Source of the DNA: Thermodesulfatator sp. | GTDB lineage: Bacteria > Desulfobacterota > Thermodesulfobacteria > Thermodesulfobacteriales > Thermodesulfobacteriaceae | DNA: 6,055 nt | Direction of reading: 5' to 3' | Assembly: GCA_003978075.1 (NCBI GenBank) | Contig: QOAM01000028.1 | Location: 1 to 6,055 of the forward strand | In this document: positions 5,577 to 6,055 of the stretch, piece after piece | How the letters are laid out: each line of letters opens with the position of its first letter | Numbering within the stretch: the stretch's first letter is position 1 | Translations under genes and position numbers: made by a program | The notes under the pieces: generated by a model | What the model saw: the letters and a program-made list of their open reading frames with translations, nothing else | What the model was told of the DNA's origin: nothing | The model's database searches: none

Positions 5577-6055
5577 ATGGTAAAAAAACGAGAGGAGATT
5601 TTGGAGTTTGTCCAGGAGCGGGAAAAGCCCGAAGGAGGCTTCGGGGCCACCCCCCGCCTTCCGGCCACGGTGGAAGACACCTACTTTGCGGTGCGTACCC
5701 TTCGGGAACTTTCGGCCCTCAGGGAGAATATTCTCAAAAGGCTGAGGGCCTTTCTGAAAGGAAAGCCCCCTGGCCCCTCCACCCAGCCTGTGGTCCTTCA
5801 ACGTTGGCTCTGGCTGGCCGCAAAGGCCGGACTTCGGCCTCCCGAAGGGGTGAAAGATCTCCTGGCCGCCTTTCTGCGCCGCATTCACCCGCATTCTTTA
5901 AAGCCCTTGGTGCTTTCCGCCCTTTACGAAAGCGCCCGCTTCCTGAAAATTCCGGTGGGCGAAGACCTCCCGAAGGTCGCCTGTACTCTCCGCCCCCGTA
6001 CCCTTTCCGATCTTTACCACCTCTCGCGGGTGGCCCCGGAGCTCCTCACCCAAGA
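5577..6055 (+). CDS. Prenyltransferase/squalene-cyclase repeat-like protein, 3' end outside window
   Basis: ATG at 5577, preceded by GGAAGGG with a 9-base gap; an in-frame TAG at 5553-5555 excludes earlier starts. The frame stays open to the last base, showing 159 residues. Residues 18-45 (PEGGFGATPRLPATVEDTYF, then AVRTLREL) resemble the P-x-GGF(x)n-E-D-T-Y-x-A-L-x-x-L unit of the alpha/alpha-toroid repeats in protein prenyltransferase beta subunits and squalene/terpene cyclases. The remainder is helical with Leu/Ala-rich amphipathic stretches (VVLQRWLWLAAKAGL, PLVLSALYESARFL), in keeping with a helical toroid, but no zinc-ligand set or D-x-D-D cyclase motif appears in the visible part. Such stand-alone bacterial homologs mostly have no assigned function, and I assign none. 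No signal peptide is visible. It follows the DUF72 gene on the same strand after 129 bases and could be co-transcribed or have its own promoter. Confidence 0.6.
   Translation, partial: MVKKREEILEFVQEREKPEGGFGATPRLPATVEDTYFAVRTLRELSALRENILKRLRAFLKGKPPGPSTQPVVLQRWLWLAAKAGLRPPEGVKDLLAAFLRRIHPHSLKPLVLSALYESARFLKIPVGEDLPKVACTLRPRTLSDLYHLSRVAPELLTQ

Noticed and set aside
5582..5588. A7 run just after the prenyltransferase-like start as a slippage site
   Set aside because: The frame is intact with the normal reading, and a Lys-Lys codon pair explains the run.
5453..5680. Minus-strand frame of 75 codons whose tail (HDYLGEKETLEKALFTLEV) looks protein-like
   Set aside because: Half of it is antisense to the start of the prenyltransferase-like gene, it has no ribosome-binding site or usable start near the protein-like part, and I recognise no family.
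5568..5894. Minus-strand frame of 108 codons
   Set aside because: It is antisense to the prenyltransferase-like coding sequence, whose plus-strand reading has a recognisable repeat and a good ribosome-binding site.

Overview
The window looks like chromosomal DNA of a Gram-negative, GC-rich and probably thermophilic bacterium, most likely in or near the Thermodesulfobacteria/Desulfobacterota. A heat-shock sigma factor of proteobacterial RpoH type and an outer-membrane lipoprotein point to a diderm. The K/E/R/L-rich proteins and tight gene packing suggest a thermophile. This placement is inferred from protein style and gene content; no marker gene proves it.

Layout. (1) Positions 1-420 (+) hold the 3' part of a SixA-type phosphohistidine phosphatase, cut by the window edge. 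(2) Positions 489-1480 (+) are a gene graveyard. A family-4 glycosyltransferase has an internal in-frame deletion, a one-base frameshift in a C5 run, a lost catalytic-motif glutamate and a missing C-terminus. It runs straight into what reads as the last ~40 residues of a flippase-like membrane protein in another frame. (3) Positions 4559 down to 1428 (-) form a compact overlapping operon: rpoH (heat-shock sigma factor), an exported protein with about 14 TPR repeats, and a LolB-like outer-membrane lipoprotein. rpoH has a perfect TATAAT box placed so that transcription should begin at its ATG, which predicts a leaderless message. (4) Positions 4560-4679 are a divergent control region. (5) Positions 4680-5447 (+) encode a complete DUF72 (YecE-like) protein. 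(6) Positions 5448-5576 are a spacer with a hairpin. (7) From 5577 to the window end (+) is the start of a protein resembling prenyltransferase/squalene-cyclase repeat proteins, cut by the 3' edge.

How the parts relate. The rpoH operon would couple a stress sigma factor to envelope proteins through shared transcription and overlapping reading frames. The TPR-then-lolB order is also seen in other Gram-negatives such as Pseudomonas, which supports the LolB call. The dead glycosyltransferase and flippase remnant suggest that a small surface-glycolipid or polysaccharide locus was lost by deletion between sixA and the lolB end of the operon. I see no CRISPR array, rRNA, tRNA, transposase or defence system. 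The most unusual items are the leaderless rpoH and the multi-lesion gene scar.
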